The position numbers and the translations under genes were made by a program. Of a DNA stretch of 64,000 nucleotides, positions 23,202 to 34,278 are shown one piece after another; the first letter of the stretch is position 1; each line of letters begins with the position of its first letter. The DNA is from Cladorrhinum sp. PSN259 (lineage: Eukaryota > Ascomycota > Sordariomycetes > Sordariales > Podosporaceae): positions 1 to 64,000 of the forward strand of contig MU867118.1 of the NCBI GenBank assembly GCA_033725935.1, read 5' to 3'. Below the pieces are notes generated by a model. That model did not search any database, was not told where the DNA came from, and saw only the letters and a list, made by a program, of their open reading frames with translations.

Positions 23202-25582
23202 ATGTCTGCGGTAAAGGAACACACCGCAGTCCGCTACTGCCTAACCCAGGTCTACGAGCACTGTCCCAAGCGGCCATACGTAGAGCTCGTCATCCCACGA
23301 GATTGCGGAGAAGTTACGGATGCTGCTTTTACTACCGTGCCGGAAACCCGGAGTTCTTCGATGCCACTACTCGATGGGATGCCCATAGTTCGGAACCACG
23401 CATTAAAGCGTGGCTGAAGATCCTCCGGCCGGGGGATACCATTCTCATCATCCCCAAAGCAAACTTTAGATGTTGGGTAAATATCATCCAACAAGCCACC
23501 ATCAAAATCGAGTACCGGACGTCGACTGCCACCGAGCTGCTGGCGTCGCTTCCTCTGTTTCTAGATACCATCTCCTTTTACCGCCCGCTGAAGCACGCTG
23601 ACCAGGAAATCCGTGTGCTGGTAGTCCAGCCAGGTGCATTTGGAGACAATATCTGCGCTCGTTTTGAACACATGAGCGTTGCCAGCCATCCGGCTTCGCG
23701 GGTCGCCTTCCATGCCCTCTCGTATTTCTGGGGAGACTCCCCTGACTGCGTGGCTATCTGGCTCGAATCAGGGGGAGAGGCCGACCGTTCAAAGGGCTTG
23801 TTCGCCATTTCACGAACTGTTGAGAGAGCTATCCGTCGAATTCGGACCTTGGAAGCACCGCTCCGGATATGGATTGACGCCGTCTGTATTAACCAGGAGG
23901 ACCTGGAAGAAAGGAGACAACAGGTAACCTTGATGGGACAGATATACTCGTGCGCTGAGATGGTACACGTGTGGCTCGACGAAGAGATCCATGGTCTTGA
24001 GGAAGCGCTGCGGTTGATTCGCGACATTTACAACTGCAACCATCGCCTATGTCCTGGCGGAGAAGAATGCCGCTGCTCTGGAACCAGCCATACGCTCTCC
24101 GCCAAGGAATTGGACGAGATTACGCGGGAGAACGACCCATCGCTGTCTCTTGGTTTCGTGCGGCATGTCTTTGACCGGCACCGATCAACCAAATTCTTTG
24201 ACTCCTCAGCAGTTGAAGCTAGTGGTGGTGAGGAAGACGCGCGGTTTGACATCTTCATGCAAACCTTTTTCCATCACCCGTGGTTCCAGCGCGTCTGGGT
24301 GGTCCAGGAAGCCATCCTGGGCCCGAAAACAACCGTTCACTCCGCCTCCGAGGCGATCGACTGGCAGGAAATTCTCATGGTCAATGAAATCATCAGCTCT
24401 TCTAAGTTCGTCGCCGGAGCGACCTTCTTACGAACACGGAACTCGATGCCCTCCATCTGGAAGAAATTGGCGCAAGTTCAACCTGTGGGAGAGGCGCGGG
24501 TCAAAAATGAAGAAGTGGTGGCGCCCCCCCATAGAAGGAGTGGTAGGGAGCCACTGACAATCCTGGAGGTATTTCTCGCAGCGTTGGACATGAAAGCTAC
24601 TGACCCTAGGGACAAGCTCTATGCTCTTCTTCCCTTCGGCCAGGAGACCTGTGCCGCCGATAAAAACCCATCCATGCTTCTCCCCGACTACGGCAAGCCT
24701 CTCACGGAAGTGATGGCCGATTTCACTCGCTGGTGGATCCTCGAATACCGATCGCTCGACGTCCTGTCCTTGGTCCACCGCCAGCCCACCCGAGCTTGGC
24801 GACGTACCCTCTGCGATGCCGACCCGCGCGTGACAGCGTCTACCCCCCGACCAACATGGGCCCTCGGAACAGAAGGCTATGCCCAGTGGTCAGGTATGAC
24901 GTTGTGCGAGCAGTTCCCAACGTTTCTAGCCGCTGGGGATACAAGCCCGGATGAGGACCTTCTCCGCCCCGATAACCCGCTAGAGTTGGTCCTTCGGGGC
25001 TGCATAGTCGGAAAGATTGTAGCCCTGGATCACCCCCCTCTGGAGTTGGTTTGCCCATACCTGGGAAGCACCGACATTGTCACGCAGCTCGCCACCGTCT
25101 TTCACCGAATGTTTGACCCGTCTGGCCGTACCGGCGTATGGCTGCTTCACGGTAACAATTACGACCTGGAAGCCGAAGACCCGGTTGATTTGCAGCAGAG
25201 ATTTGATGCGCACGTGGAGGCACACTTTGCCTACGCGTCGGCGCCGGAACAATCGCAACATGTCTTGCGGCCCAGGACTACAAGTGCTGGTATTTCAACA
25301 ACTCCGTCTTATGAACGCTACCTCGCGGACGACCTTCCCGCCTGCATTGAAAAGTGCTTCTTTGTGACTCTGGATGGACGACATGGCCTGTGCCCCTGGA
25401 ATGCGAAGGAGGGGGATCTGATCACGATTCTGCACGGCGGCAGTGTTCCATATCTGCTTCGGCCGGTAGGGTGTGGCTCTGAGACGAAGGGCCAGAAATA
25501 CGAACTGGTTGGAGAGTGTTTTGTGGTAGGGGCTATGGGCGGCGAGATGGTGGTAAATGAGGCGAGGGAATACGGAGTATAA
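23202..25582 (+). CDS. HET-domain (heterokaryon incompatibility) protein
   Basis: A cytosolic protein predicted to trigger incompatibility-type cell death when its partner signals. One long frame (to stop 25580-25582) carries the three HET core blocks: FHALSYFWGD; LRIWIDAVCINQEDLEERRQQV; and WFQRVWVVQEAI. DPRDKLYALL follows. The C-terminus has the usual KEGDLITILHGGSVPYLLRPV and YELVGECFVVGAM. An upstream segment (RIKAWLKILRPGDTILIIP, CWVNIIQQATIKIEY) matches N-terminal extensions of long HET proteins. The start is uncertain: ATG 23202 opens a plausible frame (VYEHCPKRPYVELVIP) that must shift by one base near 23335 to join the long frame. The long frame has no ATG at its beginning. Either a small unseen intron, a sequencing error or a 5' frameshift mutation. 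The rest is intact, unlike its neighbours. Confidence 0.8.
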
Positions 25583-26107
25583 TGCCACATGCACTGATAG
25601 TCGTGTGGGACACGTAGTTAGCACCTTAGGCAGCATAATTGCTAAGCCGGACAGCCTCTACCAATCAAGACTTACTTACGTCCAACCAACGCGGATCGTC
25701 GCTGCTCTCAACCAAGTAGTTAAAACGGGTCGTCGAGATGGGCTGGTTGAGGGCAAGATTGGTAAACGGAAGGCCACTGTCATCACCAACATATTCCTAA
25801 GCAATGCCTGAGAACCTAAACGCTTTGCTAATCGCTAAGCTACCTCACCGATCACATCGCCGCTCCTACTATTCGTATTTACACAGTTGGCCGAAAAGAT
25901 AGTGTATTTAAACCGTTGATCATTCTTCTTACTTCATAACAATTATTATCTCTTATGGCGAAGACTTCTATAACAAGCGGGCAACTCCGGTCTCCCTCCG
26001 AAGAGTTCTTTCGGATCAGTCCTCCTGAATTAAACCATGCCTTAAGTATTCTGCAGCAATTTAGGGAGTTGGCTGTCCGATTCAACATAGGAGACGATTC
26101 GAAACTA
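25583..26107. other. intergenic, no gene seen
   Basis: Moderately AT-rich sequence between the HET gene and the short repeat. No coding domain recognised. Confidence 0.4.
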
Positions 26108-26378
26108 ACGCAGGACGTAATCTTTGTTAATTCGGAGTGTTATCGGGCAAAACCAAGAAAAGAATAACCCGAATAATTATCATACAATTATACACACTTT
26201 ATGCATGGCTCGATTGATAAGGCACTCGGTCGCAGGCGCCACGACAACGCCCACAACCAAGATATCGCGATACCTTCAACTGTCGCCAGATGTGGTGATA
26301 AGGCCAGCTGCCAGGGCATTCGCCCTAGGCGCACATAATCAAGAACCACATTAGGCAACCTTCCACGCAGGACGTAAT
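26108..26378 (-). repeat. short LINE-tailed repeat with perfect 14-bp target duplication
   Basis: acgcaggacgtaat occurs at 26108-26121 and 26365-26378, exactly flanking a 243-bp element (26122-26364). Read on the minus strand, the element starts ggaaggttgcctaatgtggt and ends with the LINE-type tail (cccgataacactccgaatta). Duplications of this length are typical of target-primed (LINE/SINE) integration, not of most DNA transposons. The start has a weak resemblance to a Pol III box A; no clear box B was found, so a SINE label is inference. Confidence 0.8.
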
Positions 26379-26683
26379 AAAACATATAAAAATAGCTCTA
26401 GCTTAACAAGAATGTACAACGGCTACGGCGGTAGCAGGATTGTATATAAAGCAGGACGCTATCCGAGGAATAGGTCAAGACTCTTAAGTGCGTTATGGAA
26501 GGCTGCTTTTAGAATAATCTCATTAGCTAATGTATATTCAAATCTTTATTGATATAAATATTTAGACGCTATACTTGTTAACACCTCTGAGTAGTCGATC
26601 ATCAAGGTTGCAAGTTCCATAAATGACAGCCAGGAAGCAGATAGGATACCGCACAGTCCCCAATACAATTACACTCTATTACC
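26379..26683. other. AT-rich 3' flank, no gene seen
   Basis: Intergenic sequence between the repeat and the stop codon of the minus-strand hydrolase. Confidence 0.4.
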
Positions 26684-29600
26684 TCAAGCAGTCTCTCCAC
26701 CAACCTCCTCATCCTCCGACCCCCGAGCCTCGCCAACCCCCTGCGGTAATTTAAACTCATCCAACTCAATCCCTTCACAACTTTGATCCCCAACCCGCTT
26801 TACTATCTTCTCATGCCCAGGCACATCATTCTTCATTCCACCATGCTCCCCGCTTCCTACCGCATTACTGCCAGTCTGCGACAACGAATCATCATCCGTT
26901 ACCACCGTCCCCTGACGAGAAATACCAGGCGTCACGATAGCTGTGTCTCCATCTCCGAGAAGGGAATCATTCTTGTCGAAGATTGAGGAAGAGGGGGAAG
27001 ATAGGATGCTGGGTGTTAGTTCGCGGCCACGGCCACGGACAGGATTGGGCTCGGGAGGGGAGGCATTTGTAGAGCCAGTCGATGCTGGATCCGCGGAGAC
27101 GGAGGGGGAGGGGTTGAGGATAGCGAGGACAGGAGTTAGGGATATGTGGTTCTGGTTGTCGTGGGGGACTTCTGCTGGGGTGACGGCGGGCTGAATGTCG
27201 TCGGGCGTGGTGGTAGCTTCAGCTGGAGTAGAGGACCCGGCGGGCGATGGTTTCATCTTAGCTGGCGCTGAAGTCGTCCTCTCTTCGGTGTAAATGACAT
27301 TACCGACCACCCCCGAGGGATCCGTCTGCGGTGCCTGAGGGAGCTCCGTGAGTTTGCGAAGCACCGCTGGGTCGTGGAGACCACTCTCAATCACATCTGC
27401 TTCGACGACGCTAAGGTTGTTGCCGACGACATAGGATGGCACAGGAGGGAGGCTCTTCAGCTCGTTCAGCAGTTGAGTTCTGTGCATCCCTCCAGCGGTC
27501 AAAGTCGGTGCGCTGTTACGGCGGATGATGCCACCTGGCCGGGGAGGAACCCTCCGAGCTGGACCATCTGGGACGATAGGGCCCGATCGAACAGCCTGCT
27601 TACCCTTGTTATGGCGCGTCGCTGGAACCAAGCTCTGCGGCCCAGTTCCTGAAGCCCCAACCCGAGTCGCCGGCGCCCCAACTTGAGCGAGAACCGGTAC
27701 CGCACTCGCCCCTGACATTGTCGAATCATCACCCCCCTGGTCGCTATCTTGCCCAGAATCCTCATCACTACTCCCCACTGTCACTTTCTGAACCCCCCTG
27801 ACACTTCTCGCCTGCTTTTTCTTCTGCTTCTTCTCCTTCTTCTTGAGCTTCTCCTCCTCCTTCTCCTTCTCCGCCTTTGCATCCTTCTGCACAGTATACG
27901 AATACGTCAACCTACTCTGCTCAAGGGCTTGGCCCGCCGTGTGGGCGTTGTACATTGATGTTGCAAGCCCCCCCGCTCCGAGAACGCCTGCGACAGTGGC
28001 GCTGGCGATGGCGACCTTGGTGGTGTCGCTCATTTTGGTGGCGACGATGGGAGCGGTTTCCTCGACGGCGCGGACGCCGGCGGTACCAATACGAGAGAGG
28101 ATATTCGGGCCTGGGGTCGAGGAAGGAGCCGAGGACGGTACGAGTGGGGAGAGGGGATGCGGCTGTGGGACAGGGAGTGCAGAGTTCAGGCTGGTCATGG
28201 TGTTCTCGGTGTTGGCGTTGCGAGCAAGAGATTCTGCAAGTCCCATGCCAATCCCCACCAAGTCAGCCGACCTAGCAGCAGACCTTTCCGGAGAAGCGGC
28301 ACGGGGAACCTCGAGATAGTCTTTTTCCGGTGAAGGCGCCGTCCAGCTCGTCCGGGCGGTCGAGGTCACATGCTGCCGTACTGAACGCACCGACGAGCGC
28401 GCCGATGGCCCTCTGGATGGGCTGCGTGTTCCTTCAGTCGTAGATACGGCCGAGGCAGTTGAAGGAGCCAAAAAGACGTGTATCCCGCGGGGCATATCCT
28501 GAACCAGGAACGGGCGGGTCTGCATTTTCCGCGTCATGAGGTCGCAAAATGAGAGTCCACACACGCCCTGGCTGATGGGGATATCAATGTTGTGGTGGAG
28601 CAGGAATTCCCGGGAGACACTGTTGTAAGATGCATACCGATTGATCATGGCGTCAACGAGAACAATGTCTAGACCGAGCACCATTTCAATCTTAACAGGT
28701 ACGAGAGTTACGCCGTGGGTGTCTACCGTGGCAATCTCCTGCCCCGTATTGGTACTATTGTTGCTATAGTCGGCATTCTCGGGAAAGGATCCGGCAGTTA
28801 TGACAGGGGGTGCGTCGGGTAGAATGGATAAGGAAGGAGCAGGAAGCTCATGGGGTTCCGGGTGCAATACCGCCAAGTCATCGACCGGCTCACGGCGGCA
28901 ATGCTTCTTGATCTCGTTGGAAATAACCGACAGCAAGCGCTTGCCTCGGAAGTCGGTCTCTCCCTCGATTCTGGCGAGCTCAGCGTGTCTCTTGTCGAGG
29001 GGGCAGGGAGTTTCATTGGGGAGGCCAATGACGGCTTCTTTCTCGGGAACAACCTGTGATTTACACATCAGCATCAACTGTCTTACGGGTGGAAGTACTT
29101 TGAAACATACAAAGCCGTTGTGGGGAACCCCAAGCGCCCTTGTGCTAGCAATGGTCTCATAGCACGAGACGATGCTAATGGGCACTTGTTTCAAGACCTT
29201 GCCAAAGGCTATTGACAACTCGTGCAGGGCATACGACCCCGACACAAGCTGTTTCCTGTAGGGCAAAGAGGGGAGAAGGCCTAAGCCGCGGAGCATCCAG
29301 TAGTATACGAACAAATTGTCCAAAATTTTGAGTCCGCGGTGCGGTGTGCCCAAGAATATGATGGCCTTTGTGTTGTATAGCACAGGTGCTTCCTCCCGCA
29401 GCTGTGATGGCTTGTCCATGAGCTCTTGCTCAAGCATCTTATCACATGTCAGTCGGATGCCAAGCGGAGAAAGAAAAGGGGGAAGGCAGGCATACCGACT
29501 TCACAACCAACCCTCCGGTGCTATGAGCAACGAAAATAACTGGTCGATCAATACAGCCTTCCTCGCGTAGTCCCTGGATATCTGTAGCTACATGTCTCGC

Positions 29601-29990
29601 CAGGCTGGATAACGACTGCGAAGTGGCATTGGTTCCCATGACCTTGGAGTCGTATCCAGCCGAGATGATGCGGCAGTTGGGCACATGGTCCGGCAGCATA
29701 TCTCTTGGCCAGAATAACTTTCCATCACTGGACAGCCATGTTCTTCTCGGATGCCCGTTGATGCCATGGACGAAGATGATGCTTCAGATAGTTTAGCAAA
29801 ATGGAGGTTTGGGTATAACAGAAAGGGGAGAATACTCGGCCTCAATGATGGTCCCAAATCCGGGCTTGTAAATTATCGAGGTTGCGTAAGTTGCATCATG
29901 TTCTGAAATCCGGCGGTCTCGGGAGGGTGAGAAAAAGTTCTTGAATTTGGACCTCTTCGGGAGCGGATCCGTAAAGTCTGATTGATTCAT
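26684..29990 (-). CDS. SesB-like alpha/beta hydrolase with long C-terminal extension
   Basis: Three exons (29836-29990, 29496-29781, 26684-29437; 3195 nt, 1064 aa) with consistent phases. The N-terminal third is a serine esterase/lipase-type fold as in SesB and the N-domain of many fungal NLRs: IIFVHGINGHPRRTWLS; the nucleophile elbow FVAHSTGGLVVKS (Ser about 139, Thr where Leu is usual); and AIIFLGTPHRGL. No NACHT or NB-ARC follows. Instead there is a helical part, then a Ser/Pro-rich low-complexity region. Next come a hydrophobic Gly/Ala segment (VAIASATVAGVLGAGG, about residues 615-640) that could cross a membrane, a strongly basic and acidic tract (EKEKEEEKLKKKEKKQKKK, about 670-690), and a long disordered tail. 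The frame is fully intact. A membrane-associated hydrolase linked to incompatibility is plausible; not proven. Confidence 0.75.
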
Positions 29991-30558
29991 TGTTGTTGAT
30001 CGAGGATGAAACCGAACAGATGGGGGTTTAGGTAATTATGACAACAGTTACGGCAGTGCGAGATTGTCCGGGAGAAATTATGACGAGAGGGCTGCCCGAC
30101 CACTTTATACCAGTGTAACCGATGGCAAATGCAGCCGATAAAAGCAAAAGGGCGCAATTGCACAGCAAACCTGGAAGCGCGGCCGGCGGCCTTGTGCCTG
30201 GGGCTCAAGCTCCCCAAGCTACCTGAAAAGGGTCACCGACAATTAAGGTCGATCTTATCGAACCAATCACGACTCAGCTGCTGCGCACTGGCGAGCGGTA
30301 ATGTGATTTCCATCGTGACTCCATCTGCTTCCAAGAGTGTTTCACATCAGCCACACTTGTCCCCACTGAATGGCCAAGTTGCTGTAAAGGCTGGTGAGTC
30401 GATAAATCGACAGTTTAGGAAAGTTAACGCGAATGTTATCGTGGTCCGTGCAAAGTGGATTTCGCACAGGCCGTAACAGACGGGTAAGAAGAAAATCGAT
30501 TAGAAGACGTATTTAAGGTAGAAGAAGGTTTACCTAATATCGTTCTTAATTATATCTT
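29991..30558. other. 5' flank of hydrolase gene, no gene seen
   Basis: Presumed promoter region of the minus-strand hydrolase. No supported gene; the repeat pair starts at its right edge. Confidence 0.4.
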
Positions 30559-30600
30559 ATTTGTTAATTCAGATCGTTATCGGGCATGACCGGAAAAGTT
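30559..30600 (-). repeat. isolated LINE tail fragment
   Basis: tttgttaattcagatcgtta followed by tcgggcatgaccgg matches the tail terminus in the minus orientation. It lies head-to-head with the next copy, so the pair looks like a terminal-inverted-repeat element at first sight. Confidence 0.6.
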
Positions 30601-30604
30601 GTTA

Positions 30605-30836
30605 ATTATATATACCTAGGCCAAATGCCCTAGCAACTAGCCTTATCACCACATTCAGCGACCGTTAGAGGTATCGCGAGATCTTGATTATAAGCGTCGT
30701 CGTAGCGCCTGCGACTAAATCATACCTCATAAATCGAGCCATATATTAAGTAAATTAGTGTATGTATAATTATTTAAATAATTATTTAGGTTTTATTTTT
30801 TTTTTTCCCTTTCGGTTATGCCCAATAACGTTATAG
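30605..30836 (+). repeat. short LINE-tailed repeat, copy at 30.6 kb
   Basis: Same element as at 7585 and 26122, in the opposite orientation. Shared blocks are ccttatcaccacattcagcg, aggtatcgcgagatcttg and the terminal cggttatgcccaataacg. Strongly transition-mutated and more AT-rich than the 26.1-kb copy. A long T run lies before the tail. Confidence 0.7.
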
Positions 30837-30983
30837 CGTAAACAGATGACATATAAAGAACATAACAGCGAGGAAACTCGCCGAGATTACTCACCTAACC
30901 AAAGGGTTATCCATCACCCTCTTATATACCTCAAAGAGTATTACTAACCACTATCAACCCATTAAACATAATTAGGTAGGTAC

Positions 30984-32375
30984 CTAAGTATCCACCCTCA
31001 GCGTCAACTCCGTGCACGCCGCATTCACATAGGTCGGCGCTGCAATGTACACGTCGTTAGCGCACTGGATCAGCCTGGTCCACCCGTTATTATTGCGAGT
31101 GCACGTAAGAATCTGCTCGGCGTCGACCCGGCACGTAATAGCGTTGTGACCCGAAGCAGCAGCTGTACCGGCCGTGACAAAGATGAGCCGCTGGCGGACG
31201 GAACTGTTATTCTGCCCGTATAGGCGCAGATTAGGGTTGCTGACGAGGACAGGTTGCATGCCGCTCGCGTTGCTCGAAGTGGGGAGTACAATAGCAGTGC
31301 CGGCAACGTTCTCATTGCTTTGGATAGAGAGCGCGGCCGGGCTGCCACTGGTGCTGAGGCGGCGGCCGGCAAGAGCCTCGGGGGCTAGGACGCGGAGTGC
31401 GGCCGTCTGAGAGGCGGCGGGCGGTGCCGACGAGGTGCTGCTGCTGCTGCTGCTACTGCTTATCGAGGATGACGATACCGATGGGACGACGGTCGAGGTT
31501 ACCGTGGTGATGGTCGTCGTGTCAGTCAAAAAGGTCGAGGTGCTGGTCGTGACGACGGTGGTAACGACGACGGTGGAGACGAGCACGGTCGAGGTGGTCT
31601 CGATAACGGAGGGGATTGTCGTGCTTACGGTCGTGGTAGTGGTCGAGGTCGACGCGGATGCGACGTCGGTGATGGTCAAAGTGGACGAGACGGCGCGGAT
31701 GCACGAGCAGGCTGATGAGTACTCTTCAAGGCTCGGGCAGTTGGTGACAGTAGGGAACAACGGGGTGCTAGATGAGCTTGACGTCGACGACGACGACTCC
31801 TCGGTAGAGCTAGCTTCGGAAGAAGAGGGCTCGCCCGGGGTCGAGGTCGAGGACGGCGTCTCGGAGGAGCTGGACTCGGCCGAGCCGGAGCTGGCCTCGG
31901 ACGAAGTAGACGAAACCGAAGAGAGCGTAGACGACGACTTGGGCTTACAGGCACCCCGCTTCTTCTCCCTCCTCTTCTTCAGTGGGGTGTCAGGCGAAGC
32001 CGTCGAAAAAACCGTCGATGTTGAAACGATAGTCGAGCTGTACGCCGTGGTCGTCTCCACAACCTCAGAGTATGTGGTTGACAGCGACTCGATGGTCGAG
32101 TACGCCGTGCTGACCGACACAATGACGTCTACGTAGGTGATAATCGACGTGCTGGTCGTGTACGAGGTCTCGGTCGGAGTGCTTGTCCTTGGTCAGCCAC
32201 GGCCATTGCAAAAGAGCAAGCAGAATATCACTTACAACGTCAAGACGGTTGGCGCCCCGAAGAGCGAGGTACAGTCCGCATACTGCTCAACGGCATTGTT
32301 GTTTGGAATTCCAACGACCTGCAACAGGCACGGGCTCAGCAAGCAGGTGGGATTGTAAGGATTGATGGCCGCCAT
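30984..32375 (-). CDS. Ser/Thr-rich surface or cell-wall-type protein
   Basis: Two exons, 32236-32375 and 30984-32187 (1344 nt, 447 aa), joined by a 48-nt GTAAGT..AAG intron that keeps the frame. The N-terminus (MAAINPYNPTCLLSPCLLQV) has CLLSPCLL and, later, YADCTSLFGAP, a Cys pattern seen at the start of many fungal surface proteins. A clear signal peptide is not visible from this ATG; an upstream exon may be missing. The middle is made almost entirely of Ser, Thr and Val, with a CPSLEEYSSACSCIRA island, suggesting heavy O-glycosylation. A basic KKRREKKRG patch interrupts it. The C-terminal ~150 residues are of ordinary composition with several Cys. Repeats flank the gene; the frame is intact. 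Function not known. Confidence 0.7.
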
Positions 32376-34278
32376 GATGGCGAAAATGAGTGGCAGTGGG
32401 CAACAAGAGTAACGAACGACGGGATACCTGACGACGCGTCGGGACGACGAAGAAAACGACGCGGAAGCGAAACATCATTATATTACTATTCCCCTTGACT
32501 GGCCTAGATGCTGGAATTGCCACATTGCACGCTGTGATGGCGGCAGCTATTCTCAATATTAGCCATAATTAGCATGGTCCATCCCCAAACCGGCGATCGC
32601 GGCCTTCGGGGCTTCGAACTAGGCGGTACTCGGCTTAGCGAACCAATAGTGTCCCTGGCTGACTTTAAGATTACCTCCCCTTATTCAAGGTCTAATTAGG
32701 CTTAGCCGAGTTGAGCTGCATTCTGGAAGTCCCAAACACATATTCTGGCTCCCCGCGCGATTAGTGTTTAACAAACGAGGAAGTAGAATCCGTTGATTAA
32801 GATCTTTCATACGCAGCATTAGAAACTCCGCTATACCCATTTTTGGCCGGGACATGTTCCGCAGGCACTGCGATCGTGAGCCATCGCTGCGAGTAACTTC
32901 ACCACCGGCTAGTTTTGTCGAAGCATCTACGTTTACGGAAAGGTTACTCGTAGTATACTCTGCGCCGGCATCCGCTCCTGTGTCTACTATACTATACCCG
33001 CCAGAAAATCCCTATCGACGTCCATCACGTCCTTGTTCACGCCCGCATTGGAGTTTGTCTGGATGTCCCGTTCAAGGATAGTCTGTAAAGGATCTTCGTA
33101 CTCGGTGTGTGTTTGTTTAAGGCTCTCTGATCATCCTCTTCGAAATATCTCGACGAAGACATCATCCTCGTACGAAAGACAACGATTATGATCTGTGCCG
33201 GCATTCTCACGTATGGCTGTCATGTCTACATCGAGTGCTGAGTCCCGATTAAGGTCTTTGCCTAACTTACCGCTCGCCTACGCATCAGCATTTTTATAGA
33301 TGGCCCGGCTAATCTCTTCCCTTTCGACTGTTTGCGAAAAACCATCAATTATATTATCCGGTGTGTGATCTTGTGTTGATGTCTGACTACCCTCCTTGAA
33401 GCCTATCTTAGCGCTGTTATTATCGAACGAAAAGCGAAGGGGGTAAGATCTGCGGCCTCTGCCTGTACGATAGCAGAACTGCGCCAATCCTCGTCTGGTT
33501 CGTCCCTGTTAGAGCTACTTAGAGATGTCGCGACGACGGTGTTATCCCGGGCTTAATTTAAACCTTTCTACGTTAGCTTCGAGTCCGCTTCTGCTACGTT
33601 CCGTCAGAAGTCGCCTGTAGAGCTACGTTATATTAGCATTGTTTCGTAAAAAAGTGAGATAAGTCTTACAAATTGATTGACGTCTGGCAGATCCATACCC
33701 TTTGGAAGGAATCTATTTCCTTCTACTGTTTATAGGTGTGGTTCTACACTAAGGCGATAAAAACGATATATCTTAATAGGGCAGAGGTTGCTCAGCGAGC
33801 TATTAAGAAAGTATAACTTAACGTGCTCCCCCACACCCCTCCTGTATCACGCTATGAAAGAAAGAATGAAAGGAAAGCTGAGAGATAGATGATCTTTCAT
33901 CCCAAACGCCGTACTCGTAGCGCACTAGCCCGTAGTGCTCTAAGCTCTTAATTAGGGGGCATTCGCCTCCTTCATTCGTTACCCTTATCGACAACGTCTC
34001 TTTTTAAGTCGTTCTCCTTTCCCTTACTGCTTTAATGCTCAGCCGCCAACCTTACTGAAGATAACTCCAGAATTTAGGTGCTTTAGAATAAGCTCGTAAC
34101 GTACTTGTGGGAGCTAGTTATTTAAGAAATCAGTAGCAACCGACCGGATGCAAGGTATTGTTATTATTATTTTTTTATTTCTTTTAACTCTCTACAACTT
34201 TCTAATCTATAGCTCTTTCACGTCCATGCAACGAGGCAGCACCACCCAGTAAAGGTTACCTATATTCCCTTAGTAAAC
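32376..34278. other. decayed AT-rich intergenic region
   Basis: About 1.9 kb of mixed sequence. Coding-like scraps occur around 32854-33081 and 33278-33487, but no family is recognisable and stops are frequent. Probably more pseudogene or repeat debris. Confidence 0.4.

Noticed and set aside
26122..26364. tRNA-derived SINE head with Pol III promoter
   Set aside because: Only a weak box A-like stretch was found and no credible box B, so I do not claim a tRNA origin.
30559..30836. Terminal-inverted-repeat (MITE) element
   Set aside because: The apparent inverted ends are the same LINE tail in two head-to-head copies; the single-tail copy with a 14-bp duplication at 26.1 kb argues for target-primed insertion.
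31435..32136. Long open frame on the + strand (233 codons, Val/Asp/Glu-rich)
   Set aside because: Antisense shadow of the Ser/Thr-rich protein gene on the minus strand; composition is a mirror of its codons.
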